Shown piece after piece: positions 9,579 to 19,558 of a stretch of DNA of 64,000 nucleotides. The stretch spans positions 43,932 to 107,931 of the forward strand of contig JAKQIT010000088.1 in the NCBI GenBank assembly GCA_029556915.1, given 5' to 3'. The stretch is from Pseudomonadota bacterium. Lineage in GTDB: Bacteria > Pseudomonadota > Gammaproteobacteria > Burkholderiales > Methylophilaceae. Each line of letters opens with the position of its first letter. The first letter of the stretch is position 1. The notes below the pieces were generated by a model, which made no database searches, was not told the DNA's origin, and saw nothing but the letters and a program-made list of their open reading frames with translations. The position numbers and the translations under genes are program-made.

Positions 9579-10133
9579 ATGACTTTGTCAGCCCACAATG
9601 ACTGGCTAGAGGCGCACGGTGATTATTTGTATCGCTTTGCGTTGGCACGTTTACGTGACCCTCATTGGGCTGAAGATGCCGTACAAGAAACATTTTTGGC
9701 TGCGATTAAAGCGACTAATTTTGCTGAGCAGTCTTCTCAACGGACTTGGTTAACAGGCATTCTCAAACACAAAATAATAGATGTGATGCGCAAAAGTCAA
9801 CGTGAAGTCGTTGCATCCGATTTAATCAGCGATGAAGACGCTAATATGGATGATTTTTTTGACGATAAAGGGCACTGGCTGGAGCCGATACAAGCTTGGG
9901 GAATACCTGAAAACACATTGGAACAAAAGCAGTTTTTAAGCATCTTACAAGCTTGCATGGATAAGTTGCCACAAAAATTGTCGGCACTTTTTATCATGCG
10001 GGATGTGCATGAAGAAAATAATGAAGAAATTTGTAAGGAACTTGAAATTAGCACGACCAATGCTTGGGTGATGTTATATCGCGCCCGAATGCGTTTAAGA
10101 AAATGTTTAGAAATTAATTGGTTAGCGAGTTAA
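9579..10133 (+). CDS. ECF-type RNA polymerase sigma factor
   Basis: The 184-residue protein has the two domains of an extracytoplasmic-function sigma factor. Region 2 is at about residues 10-75 (YLYRFALARLRDPHWAEDAVQETFLAAIK, then RTWLTGILKHKIIDVMRK). Region 4 is at about 125-180 (LPQKLSALFIMRDVHEENNEEICKEL followed by a helix-turn-helix). The inter-domain segment is long and acidic. The gene is followed by a small Cys-containing protein, a Cys-repeat peptide and the DUF692/DUF2063 pair, the usual arrangement of sigma factors controlling such clusters. It probably activates its own operon; I could not define the promoter. Confidence 0.9.
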   Translation: MTLSAHNDWLEAHGDYLYRFALARLRDPHWAEDAVQETFLAAIKATNFAEQSSQRTWLTGILKHKIIDVMRKSQREVVASDLISDEDANMDDFFDDKGHWLEPIQAWGIPENTLEQKQFLSILQACMDKLPQKLSALFIMRDVHEENNEEICKELEISTTNAWVMLYRARMRLRKCLEINWLAS

Positions 10134-10145
10134 AGACTTCATCAA

Positions 10146-10403
10146 ATGCGAATATTTATTTCATGTAAATCTGCTAGCCAATTAGTTTCGCAATCGTTAG
10201 ATGCGCCACTTACATGGCAAAGTCGCTTGGTTTTACGTTTGCATTTAGTCATATGTAAGTATTGCCGGCGATTCAGTCAGCAGTTAGCGGTATTGCGAAA
10301 AGCAGTTCAAAACATGGTGCAACTTACAGAAGCAGATGAAAGCATTCAACTTAAACCTGAAGCAAGACAGCGCATCATTAATGTAATAAAGCAAAACCAG
10401 TAG
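10146..10403 (+). CDS. Putative zinc-binding anti-sigma factor
   Basis: This 85-residue protein has a central HLVICKYCRRF segment, which resembles the H-x3-C-x2-C zinc-binding motif of ZAS anti-sigma proteins. It starts 12 bases after the sigma factor gene, where the cognate anti-sigma usually sits. It has no clear membrane helix, so it would be a soluble, cytoplasmic type that may sense metal or redox state directly. The assignment depends on motif and position; binding to the sigma factor is inferred. Confidence 0.7.
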   Translation: MRIFISCKSASQLVSQSLDAPLTWQSRLVLRLHLVICKYCRRFSQQLAVLRKAVQNMVQLTEADESIQLKPEARQRIINVIKQNQ

Positions 10404-10437
10404 TTATTTTTAATATTGATTAAAGGAATTATTCACA

Positions 10438-10818
10438 ATGAAAAACACACAAAAAGCATTATTAGTATCAGTAGGCGCAGCATTTGCACTTTCAGTGGCA
10501 GCGCCTGTCATGGCAGTTGAGAATCCATTTGCGCTCAAAACATTATCTTCAGGTTACCAAGTGGCGGATAATCACGATACAAAAATGAAAGATGGCAAAT
10601 GTGGCACTGGCAAATGTGGTGCTAATAAAAAATCTAAAGATGGCTCATGCCACCATGACAAAGCCAAAGAAGGCTCATGTAGCCATGATAAAGCCAAAGA
10701 GGGTTCATGCAGTCACGATAAGGCAAAAGAAGGTTCATGCTCAGCAGAGAAAATGAAAGAGGGCTCTTGTTCTGCTGAAAAAATGAAAGAAGGTAGCTGT
10801 GGTGGTGAGAAAAAATAA
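10438..10818 (+). CDS. Secreted Cys-repeat precursor peptide (HvfA-like)
   Basis: The 126-residue protein has a Sec signal peptide (residues 1 to about 26, ending APVMA) and a hydrophilic body. All 8 cysteines lie in short repeats: two GKC(G) motifs, then one KDGSC and five KEGSC units spaced 9-10 residues apart and separated by SHDKA or SAEKM blocks. Such arrays resemble the EGKCG repeats of HvfA-type precursors, which DUF692/MNIO enzymes modify on Cys (oxazolone/thioamide formation in known cases) and which bind metals. An AAAGGA site lies before the ATG. The modifying enzyme follows directly. Product chemistry and metal are not determined. Confidence 0.8.
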   Translation: MKNTQKALLVSVGAAFALSVAAPVMAVENPFALKTLSSGYQVADNHDTKMKDGKCGTGKCGANKKSKDGSCHHDKAKEGSCSHDKAKEGSCSHDKAKEGSCSAEKMKEGSCSAEKMKEGSCGGEKK

Positions 10819-10845
10819 TTTCACATGGCTGATTGAAGTAGCCTT

Positions 10846-11697
10846 GTGGCATTATTAAGCAACATTCAAGGCGTGGGTTTGGGGTTAAAGCGTGAGCTGA
10901 TACCTCAAATCCAAACGCTTTATGGCGAAGAAGTCATTCGCAATATCAACTTTCTAGAAATCGCTCCCGAAAATTGGATTAACGTAGGTGGAAAATATAA
11001 AGACCAGCTGGATTGGTTTTTAGCACGTTACCCTATCATTTGTCATGGGCTTTGTCTTTCACTCGGTGGTTTAGAGCCACTCAATGTGGCCTTTATCAAG
11101 CAAGTCAAAGAATTTTTGCGCCAACATGAAATCCCCCTTTATACAGAACACTTAAGTTTTTGCAGTGACGGTGGCTATTTGTATGACTTATTGCCAATTC
11201 CCTTTACTGAAGAGGCGGTGCATTATGTAGCGCAGCGTATTAAGCAAACCCAAGATATTCTGGGTCAGCAAATTGGCATTGAGAATGCCTCCAGCTATGT
11301 GGCCGCCCCAGTTTCTGAAATGGACGAACTCACTTTTCTTAAGGCGGTGATTGAAGAAGCCGATTGCTTGCTACATTTAGACATCAATAATATTTACGTA
11401 AACAGCGTGAATTTTAACTACGATCCACATCTGCTCTTGCGCGGGATTCCAAGCGAGCGGATTGTCTATGCGCATGTAGCTGGGCATTATCAGGAGTCGC
11501 CAAATTTATTGGTGGATACGCATGGTGAAAATATAATTGACCCTGTATGGCAACTGCTTGAAGCAGCCTACAAGCAATTTGGTGTATTTCCCACTTTGCT
11601 TGAGCGTGATTTAAACATTCCACCACTCACCACGCTCATGGCAGAGGTTGATAAAATCGCGAGTATTCAGCAAAAGTACTCGCTGAATCATGGCTGA
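10846..11697 (+). CDS. DUF692/MNIO multinuclear iron oxidative enzyme (HvfB-like)
   Basis: The 283-residue protein is a TIM-barrel enzyme of the DUF692 family, multinuclear non-heme iron oxidases that rearrange Cys residues in peptide precursors. Family motifs are present: HGLCLSLGG (His67), TEHLSF (Glu101, His102), IGIENASSYV (Glu146), LDINNIYVN (Asp179 and Asn residues), HVAGHY (His210, His214), DTHGE (Asp224, His226) and LLERD (Glu253). The start is a GTG, since a stop lies 10 bases upstream in frame and no ATG precedes the conserved N-terminus. It overlaps the next gene by 8 bases, so the pair is translationally coupled. Confidence 0.9.
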   Translation: MALLSNIQGVGLGLKRELIPQIQTLYGEEVIRNINFLEIAPENWINVGGKYKDQLDWFLARYPIICHGLCLSLGGLEPLNVAFIKQVKEFLRQHEIPLYTEHLSFCSDGGYLYDLLPIPFTEEAVHYVAQRIKQTQDILGQQIGIENASSYVAAPVSEMDELTFLKAVIEEADCLLHLDINNIYVNSVNFNYDPHLLLRGIPSERIVYAHVAGHYQESPNLLVDTHGENIIDPVWQLLEAAYKQFGVFPTLLERDLNIPPLTTLMAEVDKIASIQQKYSLNHG

Positions 11698-12478
11698 TAT
11701 GATGAAAACCGCAGCGTCTAAAATACAAGAACCTAGTTTTCAAGCATATCAACGTGCATTTACCCAGCATATTCGCGACCCAAAAGCGCATTCGCGACCC
11801 CCAAACGTCCCTGCAAAGCGCATGGCGATATACACTGAAATCGTCTATAACAATATTGACAGCACCCTATCTGCTTGTTTTCCTGTAGCAAAAAGCTTGC
11901 TTAGCGCAAAAAAGTGGCAGGTGCTGGTGCGCAGTTTTATGGCTGACTATCGCGCGAGCACCCCTTTTTTTAGAGAAATTTCTCAGCAGTTTTTACAGCA
12001 TTTAGCGGCAATGGAAACAACAAAGCTAAAGTTGCCAGAATTTTTGCCTAGTTTATTGCACTATGAATGGGTAGAGCTAGCATTGTCTGTGCTTGATGTG
12101 GCGGTTGCGGATAACGCGCCACAAGATGTTTTACTCGCGCCATTAATCCTCAACCCAGCGCTATATTTATTGCAATATGCTTATCCCGTGCATCAAATAT
12201 CTGTGGATTTTCAGCCAAAAAAACCCGCCAAAATGCCCACGTATTTATTGGTCTTTAGAAACGCCAATCATCAAATACAATTTATAGAACTTAACCCGAT
12301 TACGTTTCAGCTTGCGAGCATATTGCAAAACGCAAGCCTGACGGGTGAGCAAGTTTTGCAAAAATTAGCCGCTCAAAATCCACAAATTACCCCTGAAGTT
12401 GTACTGCAATTTGGTGCACAAACACTTGCCGAACTCGCTAAAAAAGAAGTGATTTTTAGTACAAAAAAAGCCCAATAA
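11690..12478 (+). CDS. DUF2063 partner protein of the MNIO enzyme (HvfC-like)
   Basis: The 262-residue protein has the N-terminal DUF2063 domain (QEPSFQAYQRAFTQHIRDP, then RMAIYTEIVYNNIDSTLSACFPVAKSLL) followed by a second helical and beta region. In studied systems the DUF2063 protein delivers the precursor peptide to the DUF692 oxidase. It overlaps the DUF692 gene. No transporter or DoxX gene follows, so the operon probably ends here. Soluble, with no signal peptide. Confidence 0.87.
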   Translation: MADMMKTAASKIQEPSFQAYQRAFTQHIRDPKAHSRPPNVPAKRMAIYTEIVYNNIDSTLSACFPVAKSLLSAKKWQVLVRSFMADYRASTPFFREISQQFLQHLAAMETTKLKLPEFLPSLLHYEWVELALSVLDVAVADNAPQDVLLAPLILNPALYLLQYAYPVHQISVDFQPKKPAKMPTYLLVFRNANHQIQFIELNPITFQLASILQNASLTGEQVLQKLAAQNPQITPEVVLQFGAQTLAELAKKEVIFSTKKAQ

Positions 12479-12504
12479 ATGGGCGTTATTTTACAGATAT
12501 CAAT

Positions 12505-12572
12505 TCAGCACCTCTGTAAGCCAGTATCCATGAGGCTTCCAGAGGCATAAAAATCTCTCGAGAGATTTTATA
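12505..12572 (+). repeat. Family A hairpin repeat, copy b
   Basis: Arms CCTCTGTAAGCC (12511-12522) and GGCTTCCAGAGG (12534-12545) with loop agtatccatga, then an A-rich run and a TCTCGAGAGA palindrome. It sits between the convergent DUF2063 and DUF1289 genes. Confidence 0.88.
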
Positions 12573-12639
12573 GCAAAAATAAAACTTATTTTAACGCATC
12601 AAAATCGGCTGGTGAGTGCCATTAAATTAGCAAGGAATG

Positions 12640-12831
12640 CTAATCAAAACTATCATTCATTCGCGTATCTAGCGCACGTAAAACCGCAATCTTTTCGGCA
12701 TTGGTTTTATCCCACCAATTTTTTATTTCATCAGCAGTACGGTAGCAACCCAAGCAAAAACCCGTAGCTTCATCTAAAGTGCACACCCCAACACAGGGGC
12801 TTTCAACTTCTTGATCTGTTTCGTTCGACAT
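12640..12831 (-). CDS. DUF1289 domain protein
   Basis: This 63-residue protein has the DUF1289 pattern SPCVGVCTLDEATGFCLGCYRTADEIKNW: four Cys that probably bind a metal, followed by the E-I-x-W helix. Function unknown; such proteins are small, soluble and cytoplasmic. It lies 25 bases downstream of secA on the same strand and may be its last cistron. Confidence 0.85.
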   Translation of the reverse strand: MSNETDQEVESPCVGVCTLDEATGFCLGCYRTADEIKNWWDKTNAEKIAVLRALDTRMNDSFD

Positions 12832-12856
12832 GATTAAAGTTTCACTTAACTTTTAA

Positions 12857-15583
12857 TTAACTTAACTGGCCATGGCAACTTTTATATTTTTTGCCAGAAC
12901 CGCATGGACATGGGTCATTTCGACCAACTTTAACCCCTTCGCGAATAATCGGCTCGCCTTTGGCTAACTTCACCGCTTCGTCATCTGTTGGATTTGCAAG
13001 GGCTTCATCAAAGTCCGCATGTTGATAGTGGACGTTTTCAACCGCTACAGGCTGTTCTACAGCTTCAACATCTGCTTCTGTTTTAACTTGTACCAACATA
13101 GTGATTTTAGTCACTTCGGCTTTTACTGTGTTGAGCAAGCCTTCAAAAAGCTGAAAGGCTTCACGCTTGTATTCCTGCTTAGGATTTTTTTGCGCATATG
13201 AGCGTAAATGGATGCCTTGGCGTAGGTGATCTAGCGCTGCTAAATGCTCACGCCAGTGATTGTCCAAACTTTGCAACATGACGGAACGTTCAAACTGACG
13301 CATCACGTCTGGGCTCGCTAGCTGCTCTTTTTCAGAATAGGCTTTATTGGCGGCCTCAATCACGCGTTCGCGCAAAGTTTCTTCATGCAAATCTGGATTA
13401 TCTTCAAGCATTTGTTGCAAAGGTAAATCTAGATTGGCTTCTGATTTGAGTTCTCGTTCTAAGCTTGGCACATCCCATTGTTCTTCAACCGAGCCGGGTG
13501 GAATATGCGTAGCTATCGTGCTGGTGAGCACATCTTCACGCATGGCTTGAATGGTTTCACCCACGTCGGCGGCCTCTAGCAATTCATTACGTTGCTCGTA
13601 AATCACTTTTCGTTGGTCGTTGGCAACATCATCAAACTCAAGTAACTGTTTGCGAATATCAAAGTTGCGACCTTCAACCTTGCGTTGTGCGTTTTCAATC
13701 GCACGGGTCACCCACGGATGCTCAATCGCTTCACCTTCAGGCATATTGAGTTTTTCCATGATGGCAGAAACGCGGTCTGAGGCAAAAATACGCAGCAGTT
13801 GGTCTTCAAGTGAAAGATAAAAACGGCTTGAACCGACGTCACCCTGACGTCCAGAGCGACCACGTAATTGATTATCTACGCGGCGAGACTCATGGCGCTC
13901 GGTACCCGCAATATGCAAGCCCCCAGCGGCCAATACTGCATCGTGGCGTTGTTGCCATTCCGCCTTAAGTTGTGCGATTTTGGTTTCTTTTTGAGTGTCT
14001 GATAGCGATTCATCATGCTTCACCGCTTCAATATCCGTTTCAGGGTTGCCACCCAACACAATATCGGTACCACGGCCTGCCATATTGGTGGCAATTGTAA
14101 TCACACCGGGGCGACCCGCTTGCGCAATCACATGTGCTTCACGTTCATGCTGTTTGGCGTTTAATACTTGATGCTCGAGTTTTTCAGCATTGAGTAAATT
14201 TGAAATAATTTCCGAATTTTCAATGGATGTGGTGCCCACTAACACTGGCTGACCACGACTTTGGCAATCTTTAATGTCTAAAATCACCGCCGCATATTTT
14301 TCTGCCGTAGTGCGGAAAACCTTATCCATATTGTCTTTACGCAACATAGGGCGGTGGGTTGGAATGACCACTGTTTCTAGTCCATAAATTTGGTTAAATT
14401 CATAAGCTTCTGTATCGGCAGTGCCCGTCATTCCCGATAGTTTTTTGTACATACGGAAGTAGTTTTGGAACGTGATAGATGCCAAGGTTTGGTTTTCTTT
14501 TTGAATTTCCACACCTTCTTTGGCTTCTACCGCTTGATGCAAGCCGTCTGACCAGCGGCGACCAGGCATCATACGGCCGTTAATCTCGTCCACAATGATA
14601 ATTTCGCCATCGCGCACTACATAATGTTGGTCGCGATGATAGAGATTTTGCGCACGCAAAGAAGCATACAAATGATGCACTAATGTAATATTGGCAGCAT
14701 CGTATAAGCTGCTTCCAGCCGGCAGCATGCCTGAAGATTCAAGCAAATTTTCTGCGTGTTCGTGGCCCTGCTCAGACAGGATAACGTTGTGGCCTTTTTC
14801 ATCCACCCAGAAATCTCCCGCACCATCTTCAACCTCTTGCTTGGTGAGTTTGCCAGCAATGGCGTTAATTTGGTTATAAAGCGCAGTGCTGTTATCTGCT
14901 TGCCCAGAAATAATGAGTGGTGTGCGGGCCTCATCAATCAAAATGGAGTCCACTTCATCGACCAAAGCGAAGCTTAGGCCGCGCTGCACACGTGCTTCGC
15001 GCTCATGCACCATATTGTCACGCAAGTAATCAAAGCCGTATTCGTTATTGGTGCCGTAGGTAATGTCGGCGGCGTAGGCTTCACGTTTTAGCTCATTGGG
15101 CATTTGCGATAAATTGATACCCACGCTTAAGCCTAAGAAATTGTAGAGTTTACCCATCCACTCTGCATCACGTTTGGCGAGGTAATCGTTCACAGTCACC
15201 ACATGTACGCCTTTACCTGCAATTGCGTTGAGGTAAACTGGCAAAGTTGCAACCAGCGTTTTACCTTCACCCGTACGCATTTCAGCGATTTTGCCAGCGT
15301 TCAGTACCATGCCACCTATCATTTGCACATCAAAATGGCGCATGCCCAGTGCACGCACGCCACCTTCGCGCACCACGGCAAAAGCTTCAGGCAATAATTG
15401 CTCTAGTGTTTCGCCATTTTGAAAGCGTTGTTTAAATTCTGCTGTTTTAGCCCTAAGTTCATCGTCGCTCAAAGCTTGCATAGCGGGTTCTAATGCATTG
15501 ATTTTTTGAACTTTTTGTGAGTATTGTTTAACGAGCCTATCATTACGACTGCCAAATATTTTTTTGAACAACGAAGAAATCAT
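12857..15583 (-). CDS. secA: Preprotein translocase ATPase SecA
   Basis: SecA is the motor that pushes unfolded preproteins through SecYEG. The 908-residue protein has Walker [12 protein letters not shown] near residue 103, the DEAD-like [20 protein letters not shown], the conserved [13 protein letters not shown] and the RGRSGRQGD arginine-finger region. The C-terminus carries the zinc site with Cys892, Cys894, Cys903 and His904 ([15 protein letters not shown]), which binds phospholipid and SecB. Length is normal. It is followed by DUF1289 and divides the M23 peptidase from the peptide cluster. Confidence 0.98.
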   Translation of the reverse strand: MISSLFKKIFGSRNDRLVKQYSQKVQKINALEPAMQALSDDELRAKTAEFKQRFQNGETLEQLLPEAFAVVREGGVRALGMRHFDVQMIGGMVLNAGKIAEMRTGEGKTLVATLPVYLNAIAGKGVHVVTVNDYLAKRDAEWMGKLYNFLGLSVGINLSQMPNELKREAYAADITYGTNNEYGFDYLRDNMVHEREARVQRGLSFALVDEVDSILIDEARTPLIISGQADNSTALYNQINAIAGKLTKQEVEDGAGDFWVDEKGHNVILSEQGHEHAENLLESSGMLPAGSSLYDAANITLVHHLYASLRAQNLYHRDQHYVVRDGEIIIVDEINGRMMPGRRWSDGLHQAVEAKEGVEIQKENQTLASITFQNYFRMYKKLSGMTGTADTEAYEFNQIYGLETVVIPTHRPMLRKDNMDKVFRTTAEKYAAVILDIKDCQSRGQPVLVGTTSIENSEIISNLLNAEKLEHQVLNAKQHEREAHVIAQAGRPGVITIATNMAGRGTDIVLGGNPETDIEAVKHDESLSDTQKETKIAQLKAEWQQRHDAVLAAGGLHIAGTERHESRRVDNQLRGRSGRQGDVGSSRFYLSLEDQLLRIFASDRVSAIMEKLNMPEGEAIEHPWVTRAIENAQRKVEGRNFDIRKQLLEFDDVANDQRKVIYEQRNELLEAADVGETIQAMREDVLTSTIATHIPPGSVEEQWDVPSLERELKSEANLDLPLQQMLEDNPDLHEETLRERVIEAANKAYSEKEQLASPDVMRQFERSVMLQSLDNHWREHLAALDHLRQGIHLRSYAQKNPKQEYKREAFQLFEGLLNTVKAEVTKITMLVQVKTEADVEAVEQPVAVENVHYQHADFDEALANPTDDEAVKLAKGEPIIREGVKVGRNDPCPCGSGKKYKSCHGQLS

Positions 15584-15679
15584 GAAGTATGGCGCTTTCC
15601 GCTTTACAAGGATAAAAGACTTTTAAATGAGGGTAATAAAATTATTTGTGATTAAATGATTGGGTTGAAATTTTAAAAT

Positions 15680-16618
15680 TCAACCCCCAGCTTTCAAGTA
15701 TTGTCTTGGGTCTAGCGCATTGCCATTGAGCCTAATTTCATAATGCAAATGCGGCCCTGTTGAGCGCCCTGTGCTACCCATTTCAGCAATCACTTGGCCC
15801 TTTTCAACACGCTCACCCGCTTTAACTAATAGTTTTGAGTTGTGTGCGTAGCGTGTTTCTAAACCAGCACCATGCTCAATTTTTAGTAGTTTACCATAAC
15901 CCGCTGACTCTTCCGAAGTTGAGACAATACCGCCAGCAGCTGCGTAAATCAGCGTCCCAGTAGGCGCAGGGAAATCTAAACCCTCATGAAAAGCATTTTC
16001 ACCTGTAAATGGATCAGAGCGCCAGCCATAACTGGATGAGCGATAAGCTACCGCCACAGGGCTACTGTTAGGCAACATGTCTTTAAGCACGCTTTGTTGC
16101 AAAATTTTAGCTTCTACTTTACCCAAGTAATCGGTATTGAATTGAATTTTTTCAGTAAGTTCTGCAATACTTTTTTGCAAATCATCTTCAGTCATGGGGT
16201 TGGCCAGAGGCGCTAGTGGCGGGTTTAGTATGAGTGGGCCACCTTTGCCATCTAACTTCACCTGTTTATCTGCATTAGCTTTACTTTCAGTTGGTGAGAC
16301 GGGTTGAGAAGCAGATTTTTCACCCGCCAGCTTGGCTAGGCGCTCGCTTTGGGCATCTAAACGCATCATACGGGCTTGCATTTCGCCTAGTTGTACAGCG
16401 TAAGCATCCAAATGTTTTTGAGAGTGGTTAAAGGAAAAACGCAGTTGTTTGGGAATCAGCGAGTTGCCGCTCTTCTGTGCGGTGGCTTCCTGTGGCACAA
16501 TAAACAACAATGTGAGCAACACTGGCACCGCAACCAAAGCAAGTGTAATCAGGGCGACTTGCCAAGTGGATAGCGTTCTGGCCTTTGCCATGTTGTTTGA
16601 AACAAAAATGATGTTCAT
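15680..16618 (-). CDS. M23 family murein peptidase with N-terminal membrane anchor
   Basis: The 312-residue protein has one N-terminal membrane helix (about 18-42), a coiled-coil region (about 60-185, with LDAQSERLAKLAGE) and a C-terminal M23 domain. Zinc ligands are in the expected motifs: FHEGLDFPA (His, Asp) and GPHLHYEIRLNG (HxH). The family cuts peptidoglycan crosslinks or, when inactive, activates amidases; here the ligands are intact. It is divergent from the DUF721 gene and upstream of secA, a common betaproteobacterial order. Confidence 0.92.
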   Translation of the reverse strand: MNIIFVSNNMAKARTLSTWQVALITLALVAVPVLLTLLFIVPQEATAQKSGNSLIPKQLRFSFNHSQKHLDAYAVQLGEMQARMMRLDAQSERLAKLAGEKSASQPVSPTESKANADKQVKLDGKGGPLILNPPLAPLANPMTEDDLQKSIAELTEKIQFNTDYLGKVEAKILQQSVLKDMLPNSSPVAVAYRSSSYGWRSDPFTGENAFHEGLDFPAPTGTLIYAAAGGIVSTSEESAGYGKLLKIEHGAGLETRYAHNSKLLVKAGERVEKGQVIAEMGSTGRSTGPHLHYEIRLNGNALDPRQYLKAGG

Positions 16619-16656
16619 AATTTAGTCACTTTTAACGCAACGAATTGACATAAGCC

Positions 16657-17073
16657 ATGCGCCAGTTAAATACTTTGCTCCGTCAGCCTGAACTCAATAC
16701 GCTGACCAAACAAGCAAAACAAGCCGCCACAGCACAAGCTTTATGGCAAACTGTTGCCCCTATCGAAATAGCGCGATTTAGTCATGCTATTGGTGTTAAA
16801 AGTCAACAATTACTATTGTTTGCTGACAATAACGCTGTGGCTGCCAAAATTAAGCTTTTGTTGCCTAGCTTGTTGATTCAGCTTGAAAAGCAAGGCTGTG
16901 AAGTTACTGCAATTCGCGTAAAAGTGCAAGTAAAATCTACCCCACAACCGCCCAAAAAAGCGACTAAAAAACTCAGCAGTAAGGCTGCGGTGAATATTAA
17001 ACATTTGGCTGAAAAGTACGCTGGTTCGCCATTGGGGGATGCGTTAGCAAGGCTAGCCGATAGGGCAAATTAA
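16657..17073 (+). CDS. DUF721 (DciA-like) protein
   Basis: The 138-residue protein has a DUF721 core at about residues 10-85 (TLLRQPELNTLTKQAKQ, then LLLFADNNAVAAKIKLLLPSLLIQLEKQG), a K-homology-like fold, followed by a basic Lys/Pro linker and a helical tail. DciA proteins load or operate the replicative helicase DnaB where DnaC is absent. The function is inferred from the family; the neighbouring secA and M23 genes are the typical synteny. Basic C-terminal residues could bind DNA. Confidence 0.75.
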   Translation: MRQLNTLLRQPELNTLTKQAKQAATAQALWQTVAPIEIARFSHAIGVKSQQLLLFADNNAVAAKIKLLLPSLLIQLEKQGCEVTAIRVKVQVKSTPQPPKKATKKLSSKAAVNIKHLAEKYAGSPLGDALARLADRAN

Positions 17074-17140
17074 CTGTTTTTTCAGCGCATCATACATCCT
17101 CAAAAATAACGCTTACTCGGCATTTAAAAAGATTGTGAGC

Positions 17141-17166
17141 GACGCATAATGGTGTAATAATGCGTC
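17141..17166. promoter_or_regulatory. Inverted repeat upstream of hppA
   Basis: GACGCAT (17141-17147) and ATGCGTC (17160-17166) form a 7-base inverted repeat with a 12-base A/T-rich spacer, about 115 bases before the pyrophosphatase start. No U-run follows, so it is not a classic terminator. It could be an operator or a structured leader. The remainder of the 207-base gap shows no other clear signal except a GGGAGAG ribosome site. Confidence 0.35.
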
Positions 17167-17280
17167 ATTGTTACCAATTATTTACATTTTAATTTCTCGG
17201 TAGCTTTATAAAGTTTTTGTTCAGGCTTGGTTCTAGTTCGTACTTGTTTTTAATAAAATTTAGTTGATTAGGGAGAGATT

Positions 17281-19314
17281 ATGCCAGTTGAATTGATGTT
17301 AATCATAGGCGCTGCGGTGCTTGCAGTGCTCTATGGGTTAGTAATGAGTAAATGGATTACTGGGTTGCCAGCAGGTAATGCACGTATGCAAGAAATTGCG
17401 GGTGCAATTCAGCAAGGAGCAGCGGCCTACTTAGCTCGGCAATATAAAACGATTGCAATTGTTGGGGTGGTGCTTGCGGCATTGATATGGTGGCAACTTG
17501 GGGCTAATACCGCTGTAGGATTTATTATCGGGGCAGTTTTATCAGGGGCTTGTGGCTTTATTGGCATGAAGGTTTCTGTAAAAGCCAATGTACGCACCGC
17601 ACAAGCTGCAACGCACGGTATTGTGCAAGCGTTTGATGTGGCCTTTAAGGGGGGCGCGATTACTGGCATGCTGGTGGTAGGCTTGGGCTTATTAGGCGTG
17701 GCTGGTTTTTACTGGTTTTTAGGTGGACAAAGAGATACCGACTTAAATCCGCTGATTGGTTTAGCGTTTGGTTCATCCCTTATTTCAATTTTCGCGCGTT
17801 TGGGTGGCGGTATTTTCACAAAAGGTGCAGACGTTGGGGCCGATTTGGTGGGTAAGGTTGAAGCGGGAATTCCTGAAGATGACCCTCGCAACCCAGCGGT
17901 GATTGCAGATAACGTAGGCGACAACGTAGGCGATTGCGCGGGTATGGCGGCTGACTTATTTGAAACTTATGCAGTCACTTTAATTGCCACCATGGTGCTC
18001 GGTAGCTTGATGACTGAAAATGCGGGCAATAATACGATTATTTATCCGTTGTTATTGGGTGCAGTCTCAATTATTGCCTCCATTATTGGCTGCTTTTTTG
18101 TTAAAGCCTCTGCAGGTACAAAAAATGTGATGCCAGCCTTATATCGCGGGCTAGCAGTTGCAGGCTTATTATCTTTAGGTGCATTTTATTTTGTATCGCA
18201 CCAAATGTTTCCAGAAGGGTTCAATCATGCGCCTAGCTTAGTGTCTTCAGCCAATGCCTTGTTTGGCGCTTGTGCGGTTGGCTTGGTATTAACTGCGGCA
18301 TTAGTTTGGATTACCGAATACTACACAAGTACTGAATATGCGCCTGTTAAGCACATTGCGCAGGCTTCAACCACTGGTCATGCTACAAATATCATTGCAG
18401 GTATTGGTATTTCAATGAAATCTACTGCATTGCCAGTGATTTGTGTGTGTATTGCAATCTTAGTGGCTTACAAATTGGCTGGCTTATACGGTATTGCCAT
18501 TGCAGCAACTTCTATGTTGAGTATGGCCGGCATTATTGTGGCCCTTGATGCTTATGGCCCTATTACTGATAACGCGGGCGGTATTGCGGAAATGGCTGGT
18601 TTGCCAGCTGAAGTGCGCGATGTGACTGATCCATTAGATGCGGTTGGTAATACGACTAAAGCAGTTACTAAAGGTTATGCGATTGGTTCTGCTGGTTTGG
18701 CGGCGCTAGTGTTATTTTCAGATTACACGCACAAACTAGACGGCATGGGTATTGCCGCTTCATTTGATTTAAACGACCCAAAATTAGTTGTCGGCCTATT
18801 TATTGGCGGTATGATTCCATTCTTATTCGCTTCAATGGCGATGGAAGCAGTCGGACGTGCGGCAGGCAGCGTGGTTGAAGAAGTGCGTCGTCAGTTCCGT
18901 GAAATCAAAGGCATTATGGAGGGCACCACCAAGCCGGAATACGGCAAAGCAGTAGATATGCTCACTATTGCTGCTATTAAAGAAATGATGTTGCCATCAC
19001 TCTTGCCAGTCGCAGTGCCGATTTTGGTGGGCTTGTTGCTTGGCCCAGTGGCTTTAGGTGGACTGCTCATGGGGACTATTGTGACAGGTTTATTTGTGGC
19101 AATATCCATGTGTACAGGCGGCGGCGCGTGGGATAACGCTAAAAAATACATCGAAGATGGACATTTTGGTGGTAAGGGTTCTGAGGCGCACAAAGCAGCT
19201 GTGACTGGTGATACCGTAGGCGACCCTTACAAAGATACGGCTGGCCCAGCGGTAAACCCATTGATTAAAATTATTAACATTGTGGCGTTGCTAATTGTGC
19301 CATTGTTAACTTAG
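17281..19314 (+). CDS. hppA: Membrane-bound proton-pumping pyrophosphatase
   Basis: This integral membrane enzyme couples hydrolysis of pyrophosphate to H+ (or Na+) export. The 677-residue protein has about 16 hydrophobic segments, the pyrophosphate-binding [11 protein letters not shown] motif followed by [19 protein letters not shown], and the late [10 protein letters not shown] and [21 protein letters not shown] motifs. The K/A position is Lys460 (NTTKAVTKG). Lys here marks the K+-independent subfamily, which are H+ pumps. A GGGAGAG site precedes the ATG and a strong terminator follows. A soluble pyrophosphatase gene lies 1 kb away. Confidence 0.97.
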   Translation: MPVELMLIIGAAVLAVLYGLVMSKWITGLPAGNARMQEIAGAIQQGAAAYLARQYKTIAIVGVVLAALIWWQLGANTAVGFIIGAVLSGACGFIGMKVSVKANVRTAQAATHGIVQAFDVAFKGGAITGMLVVGLGLLGVAGFYWFLGGQRDTDLNPLIGLAFGSSLISIFARLGGGIFTKGADVGADLVGKVEAGIPEDDPRNPAVIADNVGDNVGDCAGMAADLFETYAVTLIATMVLGSLMTENAGNNTIIYPLLLGAVSIIASIIGCFFVKASAGTKNVMPALYRGLAVAGLLSLGAFYFVSHQMFPEGFNHAPSLVSSANALFGACAVGLVLTAALVWITEYYTSTEYAPVKHIAQASTTGHATNIIAGIGISMKSTALPVICVCIAILVAYKLAGLYGIAIAATSMLSMAGIIVALDAYGPITDNAGGIAEMAGLPAEVRDVTDPLDAVGNTTKAVTKGYAIGSAGLAALVLFSDYTHKLDGMGIAASFDLNDPKLVVGLFIGGMIPFLFASMAMEAVGRAAGSVVEEVRRQFREIKGIMEGTTKPEYGKAVDMLTIAAIKEMMLPSLLPVAVPILVGLLLGPVALGGLLMGTIVTGLFVAISMCTGGGAWDNAKKYIEDGHFGGKGSEAHKAAVTGDTVGDPYKDTAGPAVNPLIKIINIVALLIVPLLT

Positions 19315-19330
19315 AGTTTTGCATTAAGTA

Positions 19331-19367
19331 AAAGGCGACCCATCTTAAAAAATGGGTCGCTTTTTTT
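19331..19367 (+). terminator. Rho-independent terminator of hppA
   Basis: GCGACCCAT (19335-19343) pairs with ATGGGTCGC (19352-19360) around an A-rich loop and is followed by seven T. Confidence 0.93.
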
Positions 19368-19450
19368 ATGGAAAAAACAATCTGGCTTATATTTAAAATA
19401 AAGAAAATTTTTAGTTAAATATGCTCTAAAATAACAGTATCTTCTTTTTA

Positions 19451-19508
19451 ATGCGCTGGAAGCCGCATAAAATAAGGCTTGCAGAGGCAATGTTTTTTCT
19501 CGGGCACT
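19451..19508 (+). repeat. Family A hairpin repeat, copy c (subfamily 2 loop)
   Basis: GCTGGAAGCC and GGCTTGCAGAGG arms around loop gcataaaataa, then ATGTTTTTTCTCGGGC. It is the same subfamily as copy a, located between the hppA terminator and the vit-like gene. Confidence 0.83.
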
Positions 19509-19558
19509 TTTATGGGTATTATTTTTTCGTGTTGTTAAAAATTTTATAGGAATCATTT

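Noticed and set aside
12481-12572. Family A copy b as a simple terminator for the convergent genes.
   Set aside because: No T run follows the stem, and the same stem is found in many non-terminator contexts, including inside genes.
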